64,000 nt of DNA. It comes from Hypomesus transpacificus (lineage: Eukaryota > Chordata > Actinopteri > Osmeriformes > Osmeridae). How positions within the stretch are numbered: position 1 is the stretch's first letter; each line of letters starts with the position of its first letter. The notes beneath the pieces were generated by a model. That model did not search any database. It had not been told where the DNA came from and was given only the letters and a program-made list of their open reading frames with translations. Shown piece by piece: positions 52,553 to 64,000 of the stretch. The DNA lies in assembly GCF_021917145.1 (NCBI RefSeq), contig NC_061062.1:6229847-6293846 (forward strand). The letters run 5' to 3'. Position numbers and translations under genes: made by a program.

Positions 52553-53009
52553 CAACTGTCACCTCAGTACCAACATCCTCAATCTTCAAAAGTTGAGGTC
52601 TGTCTCCCCCTGCTGACTCAGTGTTCAACCCATCTCCTCATTACATACACACAATCTAACATTTCACAGCTTTAAATCCAAAGCAGCACATTCAGAGAGA
52701 GGGTGATCATCCACAATGTGGTTAGCATAGTTTCTTCCAGGCTGTCTTGCACTGAGCTACCCCCAACCCCTTCTGTGTCATCACATGGTAGTTCATGGTA
52801 CCTGAAGAAGGAAGTGTTGGTTTGCTTAGGTTAACGGTTGATGATGTTGTTTGTTGATGTTGCCATGCATCAATTAAAATCTTTATTTGAATCAACATTG
52901 CACTGTAGAAGCATGTGGTCAATATGTCAACTTTATTAAGGTTCATTGGTTCAAGGTTGATAAGGTTCATGTTTGAGGAAAAGCCGGTAGATGTAGTGGA
53001 GATGATTGA
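52553..53009. other. Family F upstream region and displaced 3' UTR, right arm
   Basis: Counterpart of 14666-15107: V promoter sequence followed by the probable polyadenylation region of the coiled-coil gene. No ORF is supported. Confidence 0.5.
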
Positions 53010-56000
53010 TTGATGATGATGATGATGATTTACTTTATTGATCCCCAATGGGGAAACTGGTTTGCCACCATAGTCTGTACAACATACAAAACAGGAATAC
53101 AGTAACAACATAAAACAAGCATAGTCACAGGGGGAGTGTGGTCCACTACCACAGTAAAAATAGAAGGTTAAAACAGGGAATACATAACAATATAACAATA
53201 CTATGATGTGCAAATGAGCAATGTGCAGTAATACAATCAAATCAAATCAAATCAAATCAAATCAGCAGTCATGATTAAAAAGCCTAGCTGCTGCAGGAAC
53301 AAAAGACCTCCTGAATCTCTCTGTAGAGCACTTTGGTAACAGGAGACGTTTGCTCCTTCCACTTCTAACAAAAGTGCAGTGCAGGGGGTGGTCGTCATGT
53401 GACAGGACAGTCCTAAGCTTCCTCCTGGTTCTCTGCTCCGTGATGACCTCCAGAGAATCAGGGCTCATACCAATAATGGATCCTGCCTTTTTTATCAGTT
53501 TGTTGACCCTGTTCCTGTCCTCTACTGTCAAGCTGCCACCCCAACAAACAACAGCATAAAAAAGGACACTTGCAACAATACCGTGATAAAAAACATTAAG
53601 AAGTGATCTGCTGATTTCAAATGACCTGAGTTTCCTTAAAAAAAACAATCTGGACTGGGCCTTTTTAAAAATGACACTGGTGTTCAATTTCCAGTCAAGT
53701 GTACTGTCCAGATGTACACCAAGATATTTGTACGAGGGGACCACCTCAACTGACTGTCCCCTAATGAGGATGGGGGCTGCCTGTGCTTTTTTCTTTCTAA
53801 AATCAATAATGAGCTCCTTCGTCTTATCAATATTAAGAATCAGGTGGGCATCCTCACACCAACTGACAAAGCTATCAACTTCTGTTTGGTAAGCCGTATT
53901 GGCATCTTTAGTTATATAGCCAACTAGGGCAGAGTCATCCGAAAATTTTTGTAAATGACAAAGTTCACTGCTATGCCTGTGGTCAGAGGTGTACATAGAA
54001 AATAAAAACGGAGATAGAACCGTACCTTGTGGGGCCCCAGTATTTGTGGTAATAATGCCAGAGCTAGTACCATGAAGCCGTACAAACTGGGGTCTACTAG
54101 TGAGGTAGTCTGTGACCCATGCAACAGTGGAGCTGTTGAGGTTAAAATGTAAAAGCTTGCTGGCTAAAATATGTGGCTGCAGTGTGTTAAAAGCACTAGA
54201 AAAATCAAAAAACATTATTCGTACAGATGCATAGGTTTGCTCCAGATGGCTGTATACTCTGTGCAACAGGTAGAGGAGGGCATCGTCCACACCCAGCCCT
54301 TCTCTATAGGCAAACTGTAGTGGGTCCTGAAAGGCACAGACCTGCTTCTTTAAGTGCCCTAGTACAGTCCTTTCAAAACATTTCATTAAGTGAGAGGTTA
54401 AGGCAATAGGTCTCATGTCTTTAAGTGCTCTGGCGTTAGGTTTCTTAGGCACGGGCACAATACATGAGGTTTTCCATGAAACTGGAATTTTAGACAGGGA
54501 CAGAGACAAAGAAAATATAAAATGCAATACTGTACACAGCTGATCAGCACATACTTTTAAAACTCGTGGCATGACCCCATCCGGACCAGGTGCCTTATTT
54601 ACATTGAGCCTTAAAAGCTGTGAGCGTACTTCATCCACTGTGACCGGTATAGGGGGACAGGGGCTGAGGTTACCCCTCGACTCCCCCAGGGTGGAGTGGG
54701 TTGCCATGTCCACAGCTGGGAGGTCCATGGTTTCAAACCGGGCAAAGAATTGGTTGGCCTCATCCGGTGTGAAAGTACCCTCCTTGAGGTGAGAACTGGC
54801 AGTGCCATAACCTGTTATTGACTTAAGGCCCCTCCATAGACCTTTAGTGTCGCACTCCTCAAGTTTATTTTCCACCTTTACCTTAAAATCCCTCTTACCC
54901 TGCCTTATGACCTGTTTAAGATGTTTCTGTGCTGATTTAATTTTTTCCCTATCTCTGCTCATGAAGGCAGCCTTTTTGTTGTTAATAGCACTCTTTATTT
55001 CCTTAGTGACCCACGGCTTGTTGTTTGTGAAGAGTTTGATGGTTTTACATGGGATGATCATGTCAGTACAGAACTTTATATAATCAGAAACACAATCAGC
55101 CACACTGTCAATCCGGTTAAAACTATCAAAATTGTCCTCGTCCTTAAACACGGACCAGTCTGTGCTTTCGAAGCAGGCCTTTAATTCTTCACATGCCTCC
55201 GTAGACCACTCACGAACTGATTTGGTGGATGTGGGTTGTTTTCGGGCCTGTGTGGTGTATTTGGTTGAAAGCAGCACTAGGTTATGGTCAGAGCTGCCAA
55301 GTGGTGGCAGAGCAGTGGATGTGTAACTGTCTTTGATGTTGGCATAAAACAAATCGATAGTCCTGTGATTCCTTGTTGGACATGTAACAAACTGCTTGAA
55401 GGATGGCAGTGTGGAGGAGAGGGTGCAGTGGTTGAAATCACCATTTATAATAATGAGAGCATCTGGAGTGTGACTTAAGAGACTGTGAGCAGCTCTGGCT
55501 ATAGTGTCATTTGCAAGTTTTGCATTTGCAGATGGTGGGATGTATACAACCAGAACAATGACATTGGAAAATTCGCGAGGAAGATAGTAGGGCCTGCAAC
55601 TCACCGCCAGCAATTCAATGTTCTTGTCGCACACTCTCTCCTTAATTGTGATGTGCCCAGAGTGACACCACTGTTCATTCACATACAGGCAGACTCCGCC
55701 TCCCGTCCGCTTGCCTGTCATGACGTGATCCCTATCCTGTCGGATAATTGTGAAGCCATCCATGTCCGTGTAATCCATAGGAATTGTGTCATTAAGCCAA
55801 GACTCCATAAAACAAAGCAGGCTGCTTTGCCGAAACATCCGATCGTATTTCAGAAGCCCTGCGAGTTCATCAACTTTGTTCGCTAGGGAGCGAACGTTAC
55901 CCATAATCACCGATGGTAGAACAGGCTTAAATTTCCTCAACCTGTTTTTCACCCGCATGCCGCTCCGTCGGCCTCTTTTCCTCCGCTTCAGCTCTGGGGG

Positions 56001-56407
56001 TAGATCCAGGGGAGGGGGGGTACAGATCGCCGCAGCATCCCGAATGCTGCGTAGTTCATCCGGGCTGTATGTGTACGTGGACGCGGCCGGAGCAGCCACC
56101 CCCTGGGCTCGCACAGCCTCACAAACAAATTCCGTCCACAGGAAAAACCACAAGAAAAGTCCAAGCGCGCAAACTTTTTGACCAAACATTTTACTAATTG
56201 GAAGTTCACCACACATCTACCACTGTGACAGCTTAAAACAGTTAAGTAAAACAAGAAACGAGGAACATAAAAACATAAACACAGAGCCAGGTAGCGAGTC
56301 GCCGACAGGGCAGGCGCAGGGTCTCTCTATAAAAAGCAACAAAAAGAGGGAGAATTCAGATTTCCCTCCAGGCGGCCGCCATGTCTGATCTGAGGCCCCA
56401 ACTGAAG
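53010..56407 (-). mobile_element. LINE, L2/CR1-like, right copy with full-length ORF
   Basis: One ORF (56216-53262, 984 aa) holds an N-terminal basic segment, an AP-type endonuclease (Asn-Val-Arg-Ser-Leu-Ala, Gly-Gly-Gly-Val-Cys-Leu-Tyr, Asn-Gly-Asp-Phe-Asn) and a reverse transcriptase (FFDFSSAFNT, GAPQGTVLSPFLF, Phe-Ser-Asp-Asp). The 3' end is an (ATC)n tract near 53010-53035. No second ORF was seen upstream. The intact frame suggests recent insertion or very recent duplication. It sits at the same place after the coiled-coil gene as the left copy, so one insertion came before the inverted duplication. Confidence 0.87.
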
Positions 56408-56414
56408 GTGTAGA

Positions 56415-59400
56415 CTACGTATCCTCAAAGGCCTTTATGTTACGGTCGGCCTCCTTGTTCAGTTTCTCCACATAAGCTTCAATCTCAGCCAGTCTGGCTC
56501 TTTTTTTTTTCCTCTTTTGTTGCCTTCTTTTTTGGTTTTACTTTCTGCCAGAACTGTCTCCAGAAACCACGTTTCTTCTCCTTGTCTGTTTACAAGAGAC
56601 AAGCATTAAATACTTCAACGTGGTTTAGAGCACACAGAATAACGATTGTCAAGCCTACAACAGTGTCTCAATTAAATCATTCTGACATCATTATATAGTA
56701 CACTTTCACATCACAAAAACATTTCTTACTTGTCTCTGACTGTGCCTTATCTGACTCATCCGTCTCTGACTCTTCCTTATCTGACTCTTCAGTCTCTGTC
56801 ACTTCCTTCTCTGACCCTTCCTTCTCTGTCACTTCCTTTTCTGTCACTTCCTTCTCTGACACTTCCTTCTCTGTCACTTCCTTCTCTGGCCCCCACGCAT
56901 TCTTAACCTTCTCTCTGCTTTTGCGTTTCATTTCTGCATCGTCCTTCTTTACGACTGTGCAATCCTCCTTGGTATCTGCTATTTTCTCCTCCTTGAGTTT
57001 CTCTTGCCTTTTCATTTCTAGTTCCATCTCTTTTATTCTTTGCTCCTCTTCTCTCCTGTACTGACTCCTTTCCTCGATGGCTCTCCTATTCTCTTTCTCC
57101 TCATGACTGCTAGTCTATGCTTCTCCTGCCACTGTCGTCTTGCCTCATCGGACTCTTGTCCGCATTCCTGCCGTTGTCTTTCCTCCTCCTCCCATCTCTT
57201 CTCTGATTCTTTCATTTTTGCATCCTCTCTCATAATTCTCTCCCTATCTTTAACCAACTCTATTTGCTTGTCCAATGTTGTTTGGAGCCAAAAGTTATCT
57301 GCAGCTTTTTCTCTCATTTTATATAACCTGGCCAACTGGGTTTTGTCCCTCTCTTTTAGTCTCTCCATTTCCGCCTCCATCCACTCTTTCTCCTTGTCTC
57401 CTTTCTCCTCATGTTGTTTGACCTCTTCCTCTGACTTTTTCTCAAGCTCTTTCTGTCTCTTCAATTCTTTCTCTTTCCATCTCCTGTCTCCTTTTTGTCT
57501 CCATCTCAGCTCCATGGCTTTTCTATGCTCTTCTCTCTGCCTCCTCTCCTCCATTTTTATTTCCATCTCTCTTTTTCTTCCCTCCTCTTGGCTTTCCGTC
57601 TCGAGCCTTTTCCTTTCCTGCTCACTGTCTTGCTCCATTTGATCCATTTCTCCAACCTCACCCCTTCTTTCCTCAGTGACCACTTGTTGTTGCTCTGTCT
57701 TCATGGCAAGTCTGTGGTCCTCTGCTTCAGTCCGCTGCTCTTCTTGGATTTCTCCCTTTTTGTCAAGTTCCCTCTGCATGTCTGCTTTGTGTCTCTCCTC
57801 CTCCCTCTCTCTTTTTAGTTCTTTCTGTCTCCCTTCCTCCTCCTGTCTCTCCTGTTCTTGCTGTCTTTTAGTCTCTTTCAGTCTCTCTATCTGGTCAAGT
57901 TCTTCAACTTTCCTTTTCAGTGCTTCTTTTTCTTTTGCATCCTCCATCTCCTGACTTTCCCTCTCTCTTTTTGGCATTTCTGTCAAACTTGTTCTGTCTT
58001 TCTAGTTCTTTCTGAATATCCTCTTTTTGTCTTGCGTCCTCCCTCTCGCTTTCTAATTCTTTTTGTCTCTTCATCTTCCTCTCTCGTCTCTCCTGTTCCG
58101 GCTGTCTTTTAGTCTCTTTCAGTCTCTCTATCTGTTCAAGTCTTTCAACTTCCCTTTTCAGTAATTCTTTTTCTTTTGCATCTTCCATCTCCTGTTTGGC
58201 CTTTCTGTCAAACTTGTTCTGTCTTTTTAGTTCTTTCTGAATATCCTCTTTTTGTCTTGCGTCCTCCCTCTCTCTTTCTAATTCTCTTTGTCTCTTCATC
58301 TTCCTCTCTCGTCTCTCCTGTTCTTGCTGTCTTTTAGTCTCTTTCAGTCTCTCTATCTGTTCAAGTCTTTCAACTTCCCTTTTCAGTGCTTCTTTTGCAT
58401 CCTCCATCTCCTGTTTGGCCTTTCTGCCAATCTTGTTCTGTCTTACTAGTTCTTTCTGAATTTCCTCTTTTTGTCTTGCGTCCTCCCTCTCTCTTTCTAG
58501 TTCTTTCTGTCTCTTTTCCTCCTCCGCTTGTCTCTCTTGTTCTTGTTGTCGTTCAATGTCTCTTTGTCTCACCTTCTCTTCAAGTCCTTCAAATTCCCTC
58601 CGAAGATCCTCTTTTTGTCTCGCGGCCTCACTCTCTCTTTCCAGTTCTCTCTGTCTCTCCCTCTCCTTCTCTCGTCTCTGCATCTCTTCAAATTCCCTTT
58701 TCAGTGCTTCTTTTTCTCTTGCACCCTCCATCTCCTGTTTGGCCTTTCTGTCAAACTTGATCTGTCTTTCTAGTTCTTTCTGAATTTCCTCTTTTTGTCT
58801 TGCGTCCTCCCTCTCTCTTTCTAGTTCTTTCTGTCTCTTTTCCTCCTCCGCTTGTCTCTCTTGTTCTTGTTGACGTTCAATGTCTCTTTGTCTCACCTTC
58901 TCTTCAAGTCCTTCAAATTCCCTCCGAAGATCCTCTTTTTGTCTCGCGGCCTCACTCTCTCTTTCCAGTTCTCTCTGTCTCTCCCTCTCCTTCTCTCGTC
59001 TCTGCATCTCTTCAAATTCCCTTTTCAGTGCTTCTTTTTCTCTTGCACCCTCCATCTCCTGTTTGGCCTTTCTGTCAAACTTGATCTGTCTTTCTAGTTC
59101 TTTCTGAATTTCCTCTTTTTGTCTTGCGTCCTCCCTCTCTCTTTCTAGTTCTTTCCGTCTCTTTTCCTCCTCCACTTGTCTCTCTTTTTCTTGTTGAAGT
59201 TCAATGTCTCTTTGACTCACCTTCTCTTCAAGTCTTTCAATTTCCCTCCGAAGATCCTCTTTTTGTCTCGCGGCCTCACTCTCTCTTTCCAGTGCTCTCT
59301 GTCTCTCCCTCTCCTTCTCTTGTCTCTGCATCTCTTCAACTTCCCTTTTCAGTGCTTCTTTTTCTCTTGCACCCTCCATCTCCTGTTTGGCCTTTCTGTC

Positions 59401-62400
59401 AAACTTGATCTGTCTTTCTAGTTCTTTCTGAATTTCCTCTTTTTGTCTTGCGTCCTCCCTCTCTCTTTCTAGTTCTTTCCGTCTCTTTTCCTCCTCCACT
59501 TGTCTCTCTTTTTCTTGTTGAAGTTCAATGTCTCTTTGACTCACCTTCTCTTCAAGTCTTTCAATTTCCCTCCGAAGATCCTCTTTTTGTCTCGCGGCCT
59601 CACTCTCTCTTTCCAGTGCTCTCTGTCTCTCCCTCTCCTTCTCTTGTCTCTGCATCTCTTCAACTTCCCTTTTCAGTGCTTCTTTTTCTCTTGCACCCTC
59701 CATCTCCTGTTTGGCCTTTCTGTCAAACTTGATCTGTCTTTCTAGTTCTTTCTGAATTTCCTCTTTTTGTCTTGCGTCCTCCCTCTCTCTTTCTAGTTCT
59801 TTCTGTCTCTTTTCCTCCTCCGCTTGTCTCTCTTGTTCTTGTTGACGTTCAATGTCTCTTTGTCTCACCTTCTCTTCAAGTCTTTCAATTTCCCTCCGAA
59901 GATCCTCTTTTTGTCTCGCGGCCTCACTCTCTCTTTCCAGTTCTCTCTGTCTCTCCCTCTCCTTCTCTTGTCTCTGCATCTCTTCAACTTCACTTGTCAG
60001 TGCTTCTTTTTCTCTTGCACCCTCCATCTCCTGTTTGGCCTTTCTGTCAAACTTGATCTGTCTTTCTAGTTCTTTCTGAATTTCCTCTTTTAGTCTTGCG
60101 TCCTCCCTCTCTCTTTCTAGTTATTTCTGTCTCTTTTCCTCCTCCGCTTGTCTCTCTTGTTCTTGTTGACGTTCAATGTCTCTTTGTCTTACCTTCTCTT
60201 CAAGTCTTTCAATTTCCCTCCGAAGATCCTCTTTTTGTCTCGCGGCCTCACTCTCTCTTTCCAGTTCTCTCTGTCTCTCCCTCTCCTTCTCTCGTCTCTG
60301 CATCTCTTCACCTTCCCTTTTCAGTGCTTCTTTTTCTCTTGCACCCTCCATCTCCTGTTTGGCCTTTCCGTCTAACTTCTTCTGTCTTTCAAGTTCCTTC
60401 TGATGATCTTGTTTTTGTCTTGCATCCTCCCTCGCTCTCTCTAGTTCTTCCCTTCCCTCTAGGGCTTCCCTTTCTGTGTCCAGAGCTTTTTGTCTCTCCT
60501 TTTGTCTCCTAGCCTCTCTTTGCATCCGCTCTTCTTCTCTCCTTTCCATCTCCCTCTGCGTCTCATCCTTTCTTTGTTTTTCTAATGATTGCTCTTTCAT
60601 CCGTCTCTCCATTTCTCCCCTTCCCAACACTTCTCTGCTTTTTCCTGCCCGGCACTGTGACTCTGTTGTGTTTTTTTCTTCATCTTGCCTTGCTTTTATT
60701 CTATCCTTCTCATATATTTCTTGGACCTTCTCCCTTTTCATCTCTAGAAGTTCACTTTTCAGCTTCTTGATCTCACACTGCAGTTTGTCTCTCTGCCTCT
60801 TCATGTTGTCCCGTTCTTCCACTTCCCTCCGTGTCTCGTTCTCCTTTTCTCGCAAGCTGTCCATCACAATCTGCCTTTTGTCAATATTCTGCTTTGTTCG
60901 CTTATCAACCTTTCTCTCTGTGTACATTTCATCACTGTACATCTCTCTTTCTTCCCCTCTCTTGATCACTTTCTCTCTACTGTTCTCCACCCTCTTCCTG
61001 TCCAGACGTCTATGGCAAGCACCATCGCATGCTGCTTCTTTGAGTGTCTGCACCTGCATGCATAAAAGGTCAATGAAACACCATATACAAGGTGGCCTTT
61101 ACTGTCCTCTATAAACATTTAACTCACAAATGACAAAACTGAATAGGGACACCTATGTGTCCCCATTGTAACTCTTCTGTGTGTCTCTGTGTCCCTATAG
61201 TAACTTTTTATTTTGTGTTTACGACCATAAAGAATCTTGCAACTGATGCTAGAACACAATAATACCATTGTTTTGGGGCATAACTTTGGGTATGTGCTGA
61301 GGAAGTAGTAAGTAACATTGTCATACCTCCATCTTGAGATTCTTTATCTCAGCCTTCTTCCTGGTTTCAACATGCTGTAATTTCTCAACCAAGTTGCTCA
61401 GAGAAATATTTTTTAGTTGAAGCTCCTGGATGGTCTTCCTCAAATCCTCCACCAGGTGTTCTAGCTCGTTTATCTTCCCGCTGAATGACAAATGGTCCCA
61501 TTACAACATGGTCAATATCTTTGTAGTTCACTCCACATGTCAAGCAATCCTTCCTAACATGTCTAATGCATAATCATTTTGTACCATTTAGAGTGTGCGT
61601 GTCTTGTGAAGAGGACACTTACTGGTTCATTTGAGGATGCCCCCTTGTGGCTACAGGAAGTTGACAGGGAAGTCGGTGAGACGAGAAGGAAGAGCTCTCG
61701 TCGGAGGAACTCTCAGAGTCACTGAGCCCCAGGGTGATGGTTCCAAGATAGAACCTCTCCCCTCTGCAGTAACATGGACACATCACAGGCAGCAGGTTAT
61801 CAACTCACATTCAAACGCGACAGACCGGACATCACAATTGTGTTTTAACCTCTTTCCAAACACTGGCATTTAGTCTCTGTCCTGCCTTAAAACCATCATA
61901 TCATCTAAACCCGAACTTCAACCCCAAACTTAGCCGTCATTTGGACGCCCGGACCTTCCTACGATTCTGTTGAGGCAACCCTGTCTTACCGTATGTTCTT
62001 CAACATCCTCATGTCTGGAATCTGTCCAGGTGAGAGGGCTCTGAAGGAGGAGGGTTCATCATCCCTGTGGAGGGAAACACACACATCCATCATGTGTTAT
62101 TGTACACAGGTGACATGCAGATAGAGGTCTACATACTTAAGAGGTCTATTGCACTCAATGTACAATTTGGAAAAAAACATCATCCAAATGAACATTCTGT
62201 ATTCTTGTAATAAATCAACTAAAACACATCAGACGTCCAAACCATAAACTGACAACTACTGGGCTTGCAGCATAAACTCTATTTTAGTGCGGACTTACTT
62301 TCGACTCCCCCTATTCCAAAAGAGAGCTTTGGGTAACTCTCCAGAGTAGAGAGCTACTTTCTCTCTGTTTCAGCACACATACACACAACAAATTAGACAA

Positions 62401-62523
62401 CATGATATCCATTGTAGAATCATATTTCATCATAACTAGAAAAGATTGTTGAAGTCTAAAAACAATTCTAAAATAGCATCTCAGAAATATTTTGTAAGAA
62501 AGAACTTACATCTTCCTTGGCAT
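56415..62523 (-). pseudogene. Coiled-coil gene, right copy, decayed
   Basis: All seven coding exons are recognisable: 62523-62510, 62364-62299, 62064-61990, 61763-61623, 61480-61327, 61053-56730 and 56585-56415. The large exon has a TAA at 60121-60123 in place of a Glu codon, a frame change near 57960-57990 with loss of part of the region present on the left, and a 7-bp deletion near 57100. The last exon has one extra A in a poly-A run near 56501. It has one more 324-bp repeat than the left gene. The splice sites remain, so it may be transcribed, but it cannot make the full protein. The left copy probably supplies the function. Confidence 0.85.
58416..60090 (-). repeat. 324-bp coding tandem repeat, about five units
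   Basis: Same unit as at 7650-8996. Landmarks recur near 58760, 59084, 59408 and 59732, and the two units around 59124-59408 and 59448-59732 are virtually identical, marking the extra unit. Confidence 0.9.
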
Positions 62524-64000
62524 TTTTCAATTCATTTTTTCTCTCCTCTGTAAAGACACACATGACAAGGGAAAGTCAATACCAAATCAAATGTTTTGTT
62601 CTGTAACAAATAAAACACTGGAAGGTCAAGATACAGGAAGCAGCAACAAGGTTTCAGCATCAACTTTATGTGAAGCTAAATGAGCATTATAAACTCCCCT
62701 TAGTAATAAATGGTACATTCTAGTCATTAGTCGCTAAATTATGAACAGCATTATTGTTACAGCACCATACAGCATGACATGGTTTAAATCTTGCTACACA
62801 TTTTTTTATTTTCTTGCTGTTAGTCGTTGCGTACAATTTAGTCTGCATCTCAAATCCTTATATAAAATAATATAATTATTTAAAACGCATTTGTTCATTC
62901 GTATTTTGTAACATTTAATGATTTAGGCTTCTTTTGTGTCTGTTTTTTCCTGTCTTTAACGAATACATTATTTTTGTTGTGTTAATTCCATCATGGTCTG
63001 TCTGCCATACATCTGCTCTCACGCATTTCAGCCATTTCTCACACCTTGTATTTCACACGACTGTTAAATATTTCTCACGCTGAGAAGTAAGGGATAACTA
63101 GTCCAGCTATAAAATCAATGGACGAGGCATACCGAGGGAAGATGTCGGCTTATATGATAGTTGTCAGTTACAGGCTATAGTTAAATGTCAATACTGTAAA
63201 AGCATCACAGGCCCGCCCCCAGCAGTTATGTAAACCATTCCCCCCAAGCAAACGTGTATTAGAAGGAAATTCTCATCTTTGTCCTCACCTCAATACCTCC
63301 ATCTTCCTGATCATGATCACAAACCGTTAGTAGCAAAAGTCACATAACAAAAATTGAATCTTCTCTGAAATGACATTAGAATGTGTGTGTTGGCAGAACA
63401 TAATGTTACAAAACTTCTAAGATTAACTATGACGTCATAATGCAAAAGTTAAGAATGCGCCGCCATTGGTTAGACTGTCGGATGCAGACTGCCGCGTCCA
63501 TGACATTTACATTTATGCATTTAGCAGACGCTTTTATACAAAGCGACTTCCAATATATAGTTTTACAAAGGTGCCTAGGTCACTGATCATAACAACGAGA
63601 GAGCCCCAAACATTTCGAGTTGCCAAACATGAAGCCAACGTGAAACCAAATAAGTCCCAAAGGGAAGAACAATAAGAGCATGTAGTTACACAAGTTACAA
63701 TTTAACAGCAAGAACCTCAAAAGAGCAAGAGAGTAGGCTACCTGTGGCAAAAGCAAGCAACAATAATATATTTCGTCCATAATGGATTCTGTCGGCACGT
63801 CCCTTCAAAATTACTAAACACAATCGCTATCTGCCGTCTCACAAAACCCCACCTCACGTTGAAAAAAAAGCGATTAAGCAGTTGTATATCTGTTTCAGTT
63901 TGTGTTTATGTTTGTTTCTGGCTAGCTCCAGTCTTTACATCAGTCTCAGTGTTGATCATGGAGTTATTTATTCATCAGGACTTACTGCTTTTATCACTGA
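62524..64000 (-). other. 5' region of the right coiled-coil copy
   Basis: Mirror of about 3755-5180. It includes the candidate promoter/first exon segment (about 63250-63480) and a SINE-tail fragment near 63503-63553 (CATTTAGCAGACGCTTTTATAC). No separate gene is supported. The ORF near 63580-63798 is repeat-derived. Confidence 0.5.

Larger units (their letters stand above)
50100..64000 (-). repeat. Right arm of the large inverted repeat
   Basis: Mirror of about 3755-17400: V genes B, A, F, the LINE and the coiled-coil gene in the same order on the opposite strand. It runs off the window end. Exon lengths of the coiled-coil gene match in five of seven exons, and the LINE differs by only a few bases, so the arms are young or kept alike by gene conversion. 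Confidence 0.88.

Overview
The window is a vertebrate T-cell receptor beta (TRB) locus, almost certainly from a teleost fish. The decisive block is on the minus strand. It holds one D segment (31626-31637) whose 12-bp core GGGACAGGGGGC is the same as mammalian TRBD1 and is flanked by 12- and 23-spacer recombination signals (RSS). Nine J segments follow (31245 down to 28836, each with an F-G-x-G-T-x-L-T-V-L core), then a TRBC gene in three exons (28706-27909) with an Ig C domain, a short hinge and a Lys-bearing transmembrane segment. The organism call rests on short introns, tRNA-derived SINEs with the fish-type AGCAGACGC tail, a fish L2/CR1-like LINE and a fish-type endod1 remnant. I cannot name the species.

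Layout. Minus strand, 52.5 to 33.2 kb: nineteen V genes upstream of D-J-C in the usual orientation. The seven nearest D (33-41.5 kb) are mostly single-copy families. The outer twelve (42-52.5 kb) are tandem copies of six families that I call A-F. Minus strand, 31.6-27.9 kb: D-J-C. Plus strand, 1-25.1 kb: a second V array lies beyond the C gene in the opposite orientation, so it can join only by inversion. It has about six intact-looking V genes (F, A, B, B', H, I), one V gene with an intron inside the V domain (G'), and several pseudogenes and remnants.

The two sides mirror each other. An inverted repeat of about 14 kb (left about 3755-17400, right about 50100-64000) carries the same series in each arm: a long charged coiled-coil gene of unknown function, a LINE just after its stop codon, then V genes F, A and B. 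The arm runs off the right edge of the window. The left coiled-coil gene is intact (seven coding exons, 1635 aa by my splicing). The right copy is decayed and has one more 324-bp internal repeat. The LINE is whole on the right (984-aa ORF) and frameshifted on the left.

How it works: each V gene has a leader exon, a V exon and a 22/23-bp-spacer RSS. D carries a 12-RSS toward V and a 23-RSS toward J, and J segments carry 12-RSSs, so V-D-J order follows the 12/23 rule. Several V promoters carry the vertebrate V-beta decamer AGTGAYRTCA. Right-array genes would join by deletion and left-array genes by inversion. Coordinates were read by hand, so splice and RSS positions may be off by a base or two.
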